DNA from: Streptomyces caniferus
GTDB lineage: Bacteria; Actinomycetota; Actinomycetes; Streptomycetales; Streptomycetaceae
DNA: 64,000 nt
NCBI RefSeq assembly: GCF_009811555.1
Contig: NZ_BLIN01000007.1
Coordinates: 269,190-333,189 of the forward strand
Direction of reading: 5' to 3'
Part shown: positions 53,194 through 61,393 of the stretch, one piece after another
Position numbering within the stretch: the first letter of the stretch is position 1
How the letters are laid out: every line of letters begins with the position of its first letter
The notes under the pieces: model-generated
Database searches by the model: none
What the model saw: only the letters and a program-made list of their open reading frames with translations
What the model was told of the DNA's origin: nothing
Translations under genes and position numbers: made by a program

Positions 53194-54162
53194 ATGCAGG
53201 CGCTGCCCGTGCGGGTGCCTTCAGGAAGTACGTACTGGACGGTTCTGGACGACGAACTACGCGTGGTCGCGGAGGCGGATGCGTTCCTGCGCGAGCTGCG
53301 CTTTGGGCGGAGCCGCGCGGTCGAGACCACGAAGTCCTACGCCGGTGGGATCGTGTTGTATCTGCGGTGGTGCCGGGACACTCGCCGGGAATGGCGTACG
53401 GCGGCCCGCGACCTGGGGCTGTTCATGCTGTGGCTGAAGTGGAATCCGGGCGGCGATGAGTCGGTGCGCGTGGTCGTGCCGGGGCCGGGCTCGAAGCAGG
53501 TGCGGCGTGAGAGCCGGATCAACAAGGTCCTGACCTCCGTGCGGGGATTTTTGGTGCACGCGGTGATCTCGAAGAAGGCCCCGGCGTGGGTGATGGAACT
53601 CCTCTACGAGCTGGGGGATGACCGGGATCTCCCTGCGCAGGCGCGTGGGGAAAGCGAGGGGATGCGCTACCGGCTGCGGGCCCGGCACCGGCTCCAGGAA
53701 CCGGAGACCGCTGTCGACCGCGCCTCGGACCAGGAGATCGTCGCGATGTTCGGGGCCTGCCGCTCGGCCCGGGACCGGCTGATCGTCCTGCTGTTGGGAC
53801 GGGCGGGGCTGCGGCGTGGGCAGGCGGCCGGCCTTCGCCGATCGGACATGCATTTGCTGATGGACTCCCGGGCCCTGGGCTGCGCGGTGGAAGGCGCCCA
53901 CGTGCATGTCGTGCGCCGGGAGAACCCGAACCGGGCGTACTCGAAGTCACGCAAGGCGTTCGTGCTGCCGGTGGACTTCCTGGTGGTGCAGGCGCTCGAC
54001 CTGTACATGATGGAGCGTCACGACGTGCTGGGCTCGGGCGGCAGCGACTTCCTGCTGGTCAACCTGTTCCGGCAGCCGCTGGGCTCGCCGGTCACTCCCG
54101 AGGCCTGTCGTTCCGAAGCTGATCGGCAAGCCTGCGATGGAGCAGCGTCAACCCATCCATGA
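53194..54162 (+). pseudogene. Tyrosine recombinase/integrase, 3' truncated
   Basis: 322 codons of a site-specific tyrosine recombinase. The N-terminal SAM-like DNA-binding domain is present (TKSYAGGIVLYLRWCRDTRREW...), as is the first catalytic Arg region GRAGLRRGQAAGLRRSDMHLL and the following strand pair with Lys (NPNRAYSKSRKAFVLPV). After GSPVTPEA the sequence leaves the family pattern and stops, so the H-x-x-R box and the nucleophilic Tyr are missing. It is therefore inactive. AGAGAGG precedes ATG 53194. Related proteins occur in multi-recombinase elements. Confidence 0.8.
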
Positions 54163-54455
54163 TCCAGCCTGGAACTCCAGGCGTCTCGTCTCCCTCGCGA
54201 GAGGCGTCCGCTGATCGAACGCCCCGGATCGCAGCGATAGGGGTACCCACGGTGGCCAGGAATGACGCAGCAATAGGTTCAGGTCCGCCCACGGCGGCTG
54301 TTACGAGTGCTGCAGCACCGATCGCTGCCTTTGAGTTGAACGGTCGACGGGCTCGTGGCCGCTCAGCCTCCGCGCGAGCCCAGGTCCGCAGTGAGATCAA
54401 TCCGCAAAGGGGCAGCGGGGTGTGGTGGCCGCCGCCCGGGGCTCCTGTCTGCGAT

Positions 54456-55034
54456 TCAAGGCGCAGACCCGGCTCGACCGTCGAACCAGGCCCGGCTCTC
54501 CGGCTGGTTAGGCCAGATGAGGGCCAAGATCGCGGGCACCAGCCAAATCACCCCGAGGATGGGTATCACCCGGTAAAACGCAGGGGCGAAAGGGAGGGCG
54601 GTCCAGCCGTATACGAAGGCCGAGACTCGCAGGTTGGGGTGTCGGGTCGGGAACTTGAGGGCGGTGAGGATGCCCCACGCGGCCACGGCCAGCACGAGGA
54701 TCCCGGCAAAGACGACTCGCCCCGCGTGTGCCTCACCCGGAGTCTGACAGCACGGAGTCGATGCGTCACCTTCGCCCCAGATTGAAGTGGCGACGGCAAC
54801 GCTATTGGTCACCAGAGCAAGACCGAGTACGGCCTGCATGGCACCGAGGATCATCATCAGCACACGCAACCGCCGGACCGGCTCGGGCATCTGCGCCCCA
54901 GGAGGTACTGGAGGATGCCCGGGCCCCCAGGTCTGGCCCGGACCACCAATTCCAGCGGACCCCGGGGCTCCACTCGCCCGCGCACGTTCCCAGGGCCGCC
55001 TACTCTCAGGCTCGTCCATGTCGTCTGGTCTCAC
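54456..55034 (-). CDS. Four-helix membrane protein of unknown function
   Basis: About 192 residues. A Pro/Gly-rich cytoplasmic N-terminus of about 55 residues is followed by about four membrane helices: VLMMILGAMQAVLGLALVTNSVAV, AGRVVFAGILVLAVAAWGILTAL, VSAFVYGWTALPFAPAF and IPILGVIWLVPAILALIWP. The layout is common among Streptomyces hypothetical membrane proteins. The start is unclear: GTG 55034 has GGGGGAGGG upstream, and ATG 55019 is the alternative. It lies inside the insertion that splits ku. Confidence 0.65.
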   Translation of the reverse strand: MRPDDMDEPESRRPWERARASGAPGSAGIGGPGQTWGPGHPPVPPGAQMPEPVRRLRVLMMILGAMQAVLGLALVTNSVAVATSIWGEGDASTPCCQTPGEAHAGRVVFAGILVLAVAAWGILTALKFPTRHPNLRVSAFVYGWTALPFAPAFYRVIPILGVIWLVPAILALIWPNQPESRAWFDGRAGSAP

Positions 55035-55641
55035 CCTGTTGCCCTCCCCCGGCATGGCTCACGTGTACGCGCCATCTTCCAGTGGCATGGGGCGGCTGTC
55101 CAGAACGCAACAGGACGTACCGATGGCAGCCGGTTCCGGCGTCCGCTACAGGATGAAGTCCAGGAGCGGACGTCTGCTTCTCACGTTTGAGTCGGAGCAG
55201 ACCCCGGGGTGGCCGAACTCAGTCGAGACTCTGGCACCACATGTGCGGCCCGAGGACCGCACACCCCCTCCAGACGCAATGCATACCGAGTACCTGGACC
55301 TTAAAGAACAAGGTCAGAACCTGTTTCTGAACTCGAACCGTCGAGACGCGATGGCTGTGTCGGGGTATGGACGGGTGAGGAGACGGACAGCACCGAGCCG
55401 GACACCGGCGATGAGGACAAGGTCCTGCCCGAACTTCTCGTGGCTCGGGCGGACGGGATGTGTGCCCCTCGTGCGGAACTCGTCCGCAGTCCAGGCTGGC
55501 AGCTTGCAGTCCGGCGGGCTCTGTGGTTTTTCGCGGTGTCTCATACCGCGGCGTACGGTGCGCCGGGCTGAGTCATTTGGCACCAGGGCGACCTTCCCAC
55601 GGCAACAATGGACGTTGTTGCAAACACAGTTGGGGGTGCTG
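55035..55641. other. 607-bp divergent spacer with an inverted repeat
   Basis: No convincing gene. GCAACAA and TTGTTGC form a 7-bp inverted repeat with a 6-bp spacer at 55602-55621, 20 bp before the next start, a possible operator. The GC content is lower than in the main chromosome part. Confidence 0.4.
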
Positions 55642-56499
55642 ATGGTTGAGACAGTGGTTCAGATCTTCACGCAGATGGCTGGCGGGGCTCTGACTTCGGT
55701 GGGTACCGGGGTGGGACAAGCGGTATCAGACATCGTGCGCGAGCGCTTCGCGACAGATGAACGTGGCCGTTCGGCAGTACAGGCAGTCGACGACCAGCCC
55801 GGAAGCCCGGAGGCGACAGCCTCACTCAGATCCGTGCTGCGAGCCGAGTTGGAGGCTGACCCGGAGTTCGCCCGGAAGATCTCCGCAGCCTTGGAAGAGC
55901 CCCCGACTGCCACCTCCTCACGCTCGGCCTCTGGCAGCATCACGATTGACGGCACAACGATGCGGGGTAACCAGACAATCGCCCTCGGGCCCGTGACGTT
56001 CCACAACACACGCAACGTCCGTCTGTCCCTGGCCGGTGCCGCCTTGGCCTTTCTCGCCCTGGTCATCTTGGGAATCTACGGCGGGACACGGCTGGTCACC
56101 GGGGGCGACCCCGGTCAGGAAAGAGCTGTGACGGCGCTGAGCGCCGCAGATCTGCGTCAGGTAATCCCCGGCCCTGGGAGCGTGCCGGCAAAGTGGACAC
56201 GGCCCAAGCCGCCCGAGCACGTGACGTTAAGGCAAGCTCCAGGGTTGGTCGCGACCGAGGCCGTCGGCTATCTGATGGGGGATCCGGACGCCGGGCTGTC
56301 CCTTATTGCCGCCGGTTTCACGGACGCGGGCAAGGCCAGCGATTTCCTCCGCGCCATGAAGAAGTCGGGGGACCCGGACGGAAAGGCAGAGAAGGAGGGC
56401 GCCAGCGTCCCGATGCCGGAAATCGGGGATGAACTCTGGGCCGTAGCAGAACCCGCCAGCAGTATGCGCAGGCTGCGTGCGCCACCTGGGGCGGGGTGA
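55642..56499 (+). CDS. Membrane-anchored protein of unknown function, probably 3' truncated
   Basis: 285 codons. The N-terminal segment MVETVVQIFTQMAGGALTSVGTGVGQAVSDIVRERFATDERG is typical of Streptomyces hypothetical proteins that begin like effector-associated domains. A beta-strand-rich stretch (SGSITIDGTTMRGNQTIALGPVTFHNTRNV), one membrane helix (LSLAGAALAFLALVILGIYGG) and an extracellular domain follow. The last about 15 residues read into the end of an IS5 relic, so the true C-terminus was probably lost. No function is recognised. Confidence 0.6.
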   Translation: MVETVVQIFTQMAGGALTSVGTGVGQAVSDIVRERFATDERGRSAVQAVDDQPGSPEATASLRSVLRAELEADPEFARKISAALEEPPTATSSRSASGSITIDGTTMRGNQTIALGPVTFHNTRNVRLSLAGAALAFLALVILGIYGGTRLVTGGDPGQERAVTALSAADLRQVIPGPGSVPAKWTRPKPPEHVTLRQAPGLVATEAVGYLMGDPDAGLSLIAAGFTDAGKASDFLRAMKKSGDPDGKAEKEGASVPMPEIGDELWAVAEPASSMRRLRAPPGAG

Positions 56500-56504
56500 T
56501 AGGC

Positions 56505-56800
56505 AGGCGGTTCGGATTCTTCTTGCCCCTGGCGAGACGCCTGGTCATGAGGGTAATCGCCACCCAAGTGATCAAAGTTTCGGAGTGCTGGACGAGTCGT
56601 TCGTAGTCGCGTGCATGTCGGCGGGCGTGCATCATCCAGGCCCATATTCGTTCGACGAACCAGCAGCACGATAAACCAGGAGGCGTCCTTGGGGCGGCTC
56701 ACGGTCTTGATCGTGAGGCTGAGGCACTTCTTTGCCCAGGTCACGAGCTTTCCGGCGTAGGCGGAGTCTGCCCAGACGATGGTGATCTCGGGATGCCTCC
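56505..56800 (-). pseudogene. IS5-family transposase relic
   Basis: The minus strand reads HPEITIVWADSAYAGKLVTWAKKCLSLTIKTVSRPKDASWFIVL and, after a frameshift near 56650, MHARRHARDYERLVQHSETLITWVAITLMTRRLARGKK. This is the C-terminal DDE part of an IS5-type transposase with an internal deletion. The relic truncates the preceding membrane-protein gene. From 56801 to 57070 I see no coding signal. Confidence 0.75.
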
Positions 56801-57068
56801 GCGCACTGGAAGTGCTGTCTGCGGAGGGGCGACGGCTGAACCCCGACGACACCACCGTCCACAAGGTCTCCGCCCAGTGATCTGAGCCGCGAACCAGATC
56901 GTTTGCGACGGGACAGCAGCACACGCTGACATCCGCCGGAGACGCGAGATGGATCCCTCGATCCAGCGGTGGCGCCACACCTGTTGCACTCGATACGGTG
57001 GGCTGCACCGGCGCTGAGCTGTACTAACCCCTAGCGCCCGCGCTCACGCAACGGTCCGAGCCCAGAGA

Positions 57069-57172
57069 AAGCTCATAGCTGCGAGCGACCTCCTGGTACG
57101 GCACCTCGACGCCTTCAGCCTCGCAGATGCGCCGTTGCCGGATTCCGGCCCCATCGACGGCATGCACGAGAG
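57069..57172 (-). pseudogene. Ku DNA-repair protein, N-terminal fragment
   Basis: The minus strand reads LVHAVDGAGIRQRRICEAEGVEVPYQEVARSYEL, the conserved early part of bacterial Ku (usually VHAADGGRIRYRRVCE...EVPY..I..GYEL). It stops exactly where the 52748-53066 fragment would resume (PDGRTVVL). The first about 30 residues of Ku are also missing upstream. Confidence 0.8.
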
Positions 57173-57271
57173 GAGGGCCGGGTCCGGGCGGCCAACTCGT
57201 GCAGCTGGGTCGCGAGGCGTTCCTCCCGTCGCAGCAGACAAGGTGACCTGGGGTTTTCGGAGCCGACGAGG

Positions 57272-59221
57272 TCAGCCTGGGAGGGGGATGAACAGTAGGA
57301 TGCCGTGGTCGGTTGCGGCGGTGTAGCAGGAAGTGCCGGGGAAGGTGGCGGTGTAGAAGGGGGTGGCGATGGCGAAGACGGGGACGATGGCGTTGTGGAT
57401 GGTGGCGGTGCCGTTGGCGTCGGTGACGGCGGTGCCGAGGTTGACCGGGCCGAAGAGCGTGGTGGCGGTGAAGGTCACCGGCTGACCGGCCACCGGCATC
57501 CCCGAGGTGGTCGTCAGGGTGGCGCTGAGGGTGGGGATGTAGAACTCGGGCAGCGGGGTCAGCCGGAGCCGGATCGTGCCTGGCTGCGCGGTCAGCTTTG
57601 TGGGGGTGCGGTTCACGGTGACGGGGGTGCTGGCGTTGGAGCCGGTGAAGCAGCTGTCGCCGTTGTAGGTGGCGGTGAGGGTGCCGGTGGTCAGGGCGGT
57701 GGTGGTCAAGCAGGCCTGCCCCGATGCGTTGACGGGGACGATCTGGGTCTGGCCGTTGGGGAGGGTGAAGGTGACCGTGCCGGTCGGCACTGTGGTGGTG
57801 GCTGGTGCCGGGGTGATGGTCGCGCATGCGGTCACGTTCTGACCGCAGGTGGAGGGGTTCGGCGTCACCGACAGCGTCGTCGTGGTGGGGTTGGGGCTCA
57901 CGGTGACGGGGGTGGGGTTGCCGTTCACGGTCGCGGTGAACGTACCGGCGGTGTAGGTGTGGGTGGTCTGCCCGCTCCCGGTGGCGTCCAGGGGGACGGT
58001 GACCGTGGGGCTGGCGTCCCCGAAGTCCACCACCGCGCTCCCGTTCGGGGTCCCCCCGGAAATGCTGAACGTCACCGGTTGCCCGCCCACCGGCGCCGCC
58101 GGCGAGGTCGTCACCGTCAACGGCGAAATCTCCGTCACGTTCGCCGAGTTGGCGTTGGTGACGTAGACGTTGCTGTTCGGCGCCGCCGCCACCGAGAACG
58201 GGAACGCGCCGACGGGGACGGTGGCCAGGACCGTGTTCGTGGTGCTGCTGATCACCGTCACGTTGTTGGAACTGCTGTTGCCGACGTAGACGTTGCCGGT
58301 CGGCGCCACCGCCACCCCGAACGGGCCCCCGCCGGTGGGGACGGTGGCCAGGACCGTGTTCGTGGCGCTGTCGATCACCGTCACGTTGTTCGAAACGGTG
58401 TTGGTGACGTAGACGTTGCCGTTGGGCGCCACCGCGATCACCCCCGGGACCGTGCCGGCGGGGACGGTGGCCACGACCGTGTTCGTGGCGCTGTCGATCA
58501 CCGTCACGTTGTTCGAGGTCTGGTTGGCGATGTAGACGTTGCCGTTCGGCGCCACCGCCGCCGCGCCCGGGAACCCACCGGTGGGGAGGGTGGTCAGGAC
58601 GGTGTTCGTGGCGCTGCTGATCACCGTCACGGTGTTCGCGTTCCGGTTGGCGACGTAGACGTTGCCGTTCGCCGCCACCGCCACCGCGTCCGGGACCGCG
58701 CCGACGGGGACGGTGGCCAGGACCGTGTTCGTGGCGCTGCTGATCACCGTCACGTTGTTCGACGTGCTGTTGGCGACGTAGACGTTGCCGTTCGGCGCCA
58801 CCGCCAGTGCGAACGGGCCCCCGCCGACGGGGACGGTGGCCAGGACGGTGTTCGTGGCGCTGCTGATCACCGTCACGTTGTTCGAGCTCTGGTTGGTGAC
58901 GTAGACGTTGCCGTTCTGCGCCACCGCAATCATGGCCGGGCCTGAGCCGGCGGGGACGGTGGCCAGGACGGTGTTCGTGGTGCTGCTGATCACGGTCACG
59001 TTGCTCGAATTGGCGTTGCCGACGTAGACGTTGCCGTTCGGGGCCACCGCCACCGCCAGCGGGCTCGTGCCCGCCGGGATCGTCACCGTGGAGAACGCCG
59101 CACTGAACGGCGCGACCGCAAGCCCCCGTACCGCGGCCACCTCGGATCCACCGGCCGGTACAACCGGCCGAACCCCGCCGGCTACCGCCGGAGCTCCCCA
59201 CCAACCCGTAATCGGTTCCAT
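57272..59221 (-). CDS. YVTN beta-propeller surface protein with Ig-like repeats
   Basis: A 649-residue protein. After about 45 residues without a clear signal peptide come eight tandem 41-residue YVTN/YncE-type propeller repeats (VAVAPNGNVYVGN...NVTVISSTTNTVLATVPAG), making a seven- or eight-bladed propeller. From about residue 375 there are a PKD-like domain (NGSAVVDFGDASPTVTVPLDATGSGQTTHTY) and two Ig-like/BIg3 domains (TTLSVTPNPSTCGQNVTACATITP; RLRLTPLPEFYIPTLSATLTT). Such proteins are secreted or wall-associated binding proteins. There is no sorting signal. The ATG at 59221 follows GAGAGAGG on the minus strand. Confidence 0.82.
   Translation of the reverse strand: MEPITGWWGAPAVAGGVRPVVPAGGSEVAAVRGLAVAPFSAAFSTVTIPAGTSPLAVAVAPNGNVYVGNANSSNVTVISSTTNTVLATVPAGSGPAMIAVAQNGNVYVTNQSSNNVTVISSATNTVLATVPVGGGPFALAVAPNGNVYVANSTSNNVTVISSATNTVLATVPVGAVPDAVAVAANGNVYVANRNANTVTVISSATNTVLTTLPTGGFPGAAAVAPNGNVYIANQTSNNVTVIDSATNTVVATVPAGTVPGVIAVAPNGNVYVTNTVSNNVTVIDSATNTVLATVPTGGGPFGVAVAPTGNVYVGNSSSNNVTVISSTTNTVLATVPVGAFPFSVAAAPNSNVYVTNANSANVTEISPLTVTTSPAAPVGGQPVTFSISGGTPNGSAVVDFGDASPTVTVPLDATGSGQTTHTYTAGTFTATVNGNPTPVTVSPNPTTTTLSVTPNPSTCGQNVTACATITPAPATTTVPTGTVTFTLPNGQTQIVPVNASGQACLTTTALTTGTLTATYNGDSCFTGSNASTPVTVNRTPTKLTAQPGTIRLRLTPLPEFYIPTLSATLTTTSGMPVAGQPVTFTATTLFGPVNLGTAVTDANGTATIHNAIVPVFAIATPFYTATFPGTSCYTAATDHGILLFIPLPG
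58170..59060 (-). repeat. Tandem 123-bp coding repeats (YVTN blades)
   Basis: About 7.3 copies with a 123-bp period. The nearly invariant core contains GACGTAGACGTTGCCGTT and GTGTTCGTGGCGCTG. High DNA identity between blades indicates recent duplication or gene conversion. Confidence 0.85.
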
Positions 59222-59370
59222 GACAAACCTCTCTCAGCTGAGAGGGCCGCCCAAGAACTCCCACCGGGGCCCGCGTCGCATGGCGCCGGTATACGCGAAC
59301 CGGATCACCGCTTGCACACCGGGACAGAAAGCGGGCACGCCGACATGTACCACGCACCCGCGCGCCACAG

Positions 59371-59406
59371 GGGTTGCCCATCTCTCCCCGGAGAGATGGG
59401 CAACCC
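59371..59406. repeat. 17-bp perfect inverted repeat (near-continuous hairpin)
   Basis: GGGTTGCCCATCTCTCC pairs with GGAGAGATGGGCAACCC across a 2-nt gap. It lies 150 bp upstream of the YVTN gene start and behind no gene. It may be a bidirectional terminator, a protein site or the relic of a mobile-element end. Confidence 0.7.
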
Positions 59407-59770
59407 ACCGGAATGGTCACCACCATTAACCCGAAATGGCCAATGGAACACCACCCTCTTGACTCGACTATCACCCGGACAGACCAATGCACAGCCCAAC
59501 CCGGGCACGCCGTACGAGACGACGAACTGCCACGCAATGTGGCCGGAGCGTGGAGCTGAGCAGAGGGACGAGGCGAAAAGGGCCTGCGGATGGGTACGGG
59601 GCAGTGCAATGCGAAGCGCTACAACCGCTTCCCGCGTGAAGTGATCGCCGAGGGCCGGGCCAAGCCGAGGTGCTCGCTGACGCTGGGATTTCGTGGACCT
59701 ATCTCGGTCTGAGCGAATCGGACGGCATTCTCGTCGAGGAGATTCGCCGCGGCATGAGGTCAGGCAGCGG

Positions 59771-59901
59771 AGATCTGAGCGCGAAGGGGGTGAGTGAGAT
59801 ATCGACACCCCCTGCGAGGCCGCTTTGGTGGGCCGGTAGACGCCCCGGTCCTGATCACGAGCAAGGCACCCGTGTCCGTACCGGCGGATCATGGTGAGCT
59901 A
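59771..59901 (+). repeat. ~130-bp direct repeat, copy 2
   Basis: The partner of 52149-52281 in the same orientation. It ends about 75 bp before the IS5-type transposase start. The two copies bracket 7.5 kb that contains the broken ku gene, its insertion and the YVTN gene. Confidence 0.75.
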
Positions 59902-59974
59902 CCACGAGCCGGGTCATCCGGTTGTCTGCGCCGGCAAGGCCGTTTCCTTCGGATCATCTGATTGTTGGTCTGGT

Positions 59975-60540
59975 GTGTCGTTGACTGACGCCCAGTGGGC
60001 ACGGATCGAACCGCTGTTGCCGGACCGGACACCTCGGCGGGGTGGGCGGTGGCGTGATCACCGGCAGGTGATCGACGCGATCGCGTTCAAGTACCGCACC
60101 GGGACACCGTGGATGGACCTTCCCGAGCACTTCGGCTCGTGGAAGGGCGCCCACAACCGGCTGAGGAAATGGGCCGCTGACGGCACCTGGGAGAAGGTGT
60201 TCACCGCCCTGCTCACGCAGGCCGACGCCGAGGGCGACTTGGACTGGATCGTCGCGGTCGACTCCACCATCGTCCGCGCTCACCAGCACGCCGCCGGGGC
60301 TCGTCAAAAGGGGCCCCGGCCGGCGAGCCGCGCGATCATGCCCTCGGACGGTCCCGCGGCGGACTGACCACCAAGATCCACCTCGCGGCCGACAGCCGCT
60401 GCCGACCGTTTGCGTGCGCCATCACACCCGGCCAGGCCGGTGACGCACCCGCCTTCCCACAGGTCATGGCCCGCTTACGGGTGCCCAGACCGGTCGGGCG
60501 GCCCAGAACGACCCCGGACGTGGTTCTGGCTGACAAGACA
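59975..60540 (+). pseudogene. IS5-family (IS427-like) transposase, frameshifted and 3' truncated
   Basis: GTG 59975 begins SLTDAQWARIEPLLPDRTPRRGGRWRDHRQVIDAIAFKYRTGTPWMDLPEHFG, the typical first part of IS5-type transposases, with the first catalytic Asp in DWIVAVDSTIVRAHQHAAGA. At 60306-60313 (AAAAGGGG) the frame moves -1 and continues GEPRDHALGRSRGGLTTKIHLAADSRCRPF, then GRPRTTPDVVLADK, after which it is cut off at about 60540. Two-ORF IS5 members use such frameshifts, so the shift may be programmed, but the 3' loss makes this copy inactive. Confidence 0.8.
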
Positions 60541-60558
60541 CCCCATGCAGCTATCGGG

Positions 60559-61200
60559 TCAAGCAGCTGCTGCGAGCGGGGGCAGTAGCGGCGGGGCGAA
60601 GGCGATCGCTTCGTCGAACTTCTGATGGCTCGTCAAGCAGTGGTGGAGCTGGCCGAGCATGCGGTTGAAGAGGCGGTGGAGGGCGGCGTGGTAGCGATCG
60701 CCGGTGTCTCGTCGGTGGTTGTAGTGAGCATGGGCTCCGGGTGAGGCGGTGAGCGCGGCGAACGCCCAGTGCCGGCCGGTCTCGGCCAGGCGCCTGTTCT
60801 TGATCCGGCGATGGCTGACACGGCGGCTCTTGCCGGATTCACGGGTCACCGGGGCGCTTCCGGCGTAGGCGTTCAGGTCGCGGGCGGTGTCGAACCTGGT
60901 GCGGTCGTCCCCGATCTCGGCGAGTATCCGAGCGCCGGTGAGCACGGCAAGACCGGGAAAGCTCGTGATGATCTCCGCGTCGGGATGCTGAAGAAAGAGC
61001 TCTTCGGTGTCACGCGCCAGGTCCTCGCAGGCCCGGCAGGCCGCGTCGAGCTGGGCGAGCAGTGCGAGTGTCTGGTGCCCCATCGCCGTCTCCACCAGGG
61101 CCGGTTGGCGGAGCGAGGGTCGGCGGAAGACCTCAAGGAGCCGATCGGTCTCGGCCTCGATCCGGCGTTGGCGGCCGGCGCGCGTGACGGCGGCCCTCAC
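60559..61200 (-). pseudogene. IS110-family transposase, N-terminally truncated
   Basis: 213 codons covering the C-terminal Transposase_20 part of an IS110-type recombinase: DAEIITSFPGLAVLTGARILAEIGDDRTRFDTARDLNAYAGSAPVTRESGKSRRVSHRRIKNRRLAETGRHWAFAALTASPGAHAHY, then FNRMLGQLHHCL. The N-terminal DEDD catalytic domain is absent. The gene is cut about 45 bp before the left end of the next IS. It is a non-functional relic. Confidence 0.85.
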
Positions 61201-61245
61201 CCGGCCCCTGCCAAGACTGGCCTAACGGCCAACCCACGGCGCCTA

Positions 61246-61267
61246 TTAGAAGCCGTTGTCGTACCGA
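61246..61267 (+). repeat. Left terminal inverted repeat of the IS
   Basis: A perfect 22-bp match to the reverse complement of 62854-62875. Identity ends abruptly on both sides, defining the element edge. Confidence 0.85.
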
Positions 61268-61393
61268 TCTTGGTGAGCATAGGTTCGATTGCGGCGGCTC
61301 GACCAGGTGATCTTGTGGCGTGCTGTGCATGAAGGCAGGGCCTCTGGTGCCGCTCGGGATTGTCGAAGACTATGAGCACGCCAGGAGGCCCTG

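Larger units (their letters stand above)
53071..57070. mobile_element. 4.0-kb insertion with inverted-repeat ends that splits ku
   Basis: The two Ku fragments abut this segment. The left end begins TTCTCTGGGGGACCGTT then CCCTGTTGCGTGA. The right end, read on the minus strand from 57070, begins TTTCTCTGGGCTCGGACCG then TTGCGTGAGCG. These are imperfect terminal inverted repeats. A subterminal hairpin lies at 53101-53137 (CGTCGCAG/CTGCGACG). Inside are a truncated tyrosine recombinase, two membrane-protein genes and an IS5 relic. It may be a decayed recombinase-based transposon. The exact junction is uncertain by a few bases. Confidence 0.55.
59222..59974. other. 753-bp spacer with hairpin and repeat, no clear gene
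   Basis: Holds the upstream region of the YVTN gene, a 17-bp-arm inverted repeat (59371-59406), a short protein-like plus-strand stretch (LADAGISWTYLGLSESDGILVEEIRRGMRS, 59673-59762) of unknown origin, and the second copy of the 130-bp repeat. Confidence 0.45.

Noticed and set aside
54092..54400. 102-codon minus-strand frame with a hydrophobic stretch (AALVTAAVGGPEPIAASFLATVG)
   Set aside because: No ribosome site, overlaps the integrase 3' end, and has no family resemblance; too weak to call a gene.
58170..59060. Regular 123-bp repeats resembling an array
   Set aside because: Not CRISPR: repeats encode YVTN propeller blades in frame, and there are no short identical repeats with unique spacers and no cas genes.
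59305..59892. 195-codon minus-strand open frame between the YVTN gene and the IS5 relic
   Set aside because: Contains the 130-bp repeat and the hairpin, has no recognisable domain, and its composition is that of non-coding GC-rich DNA.
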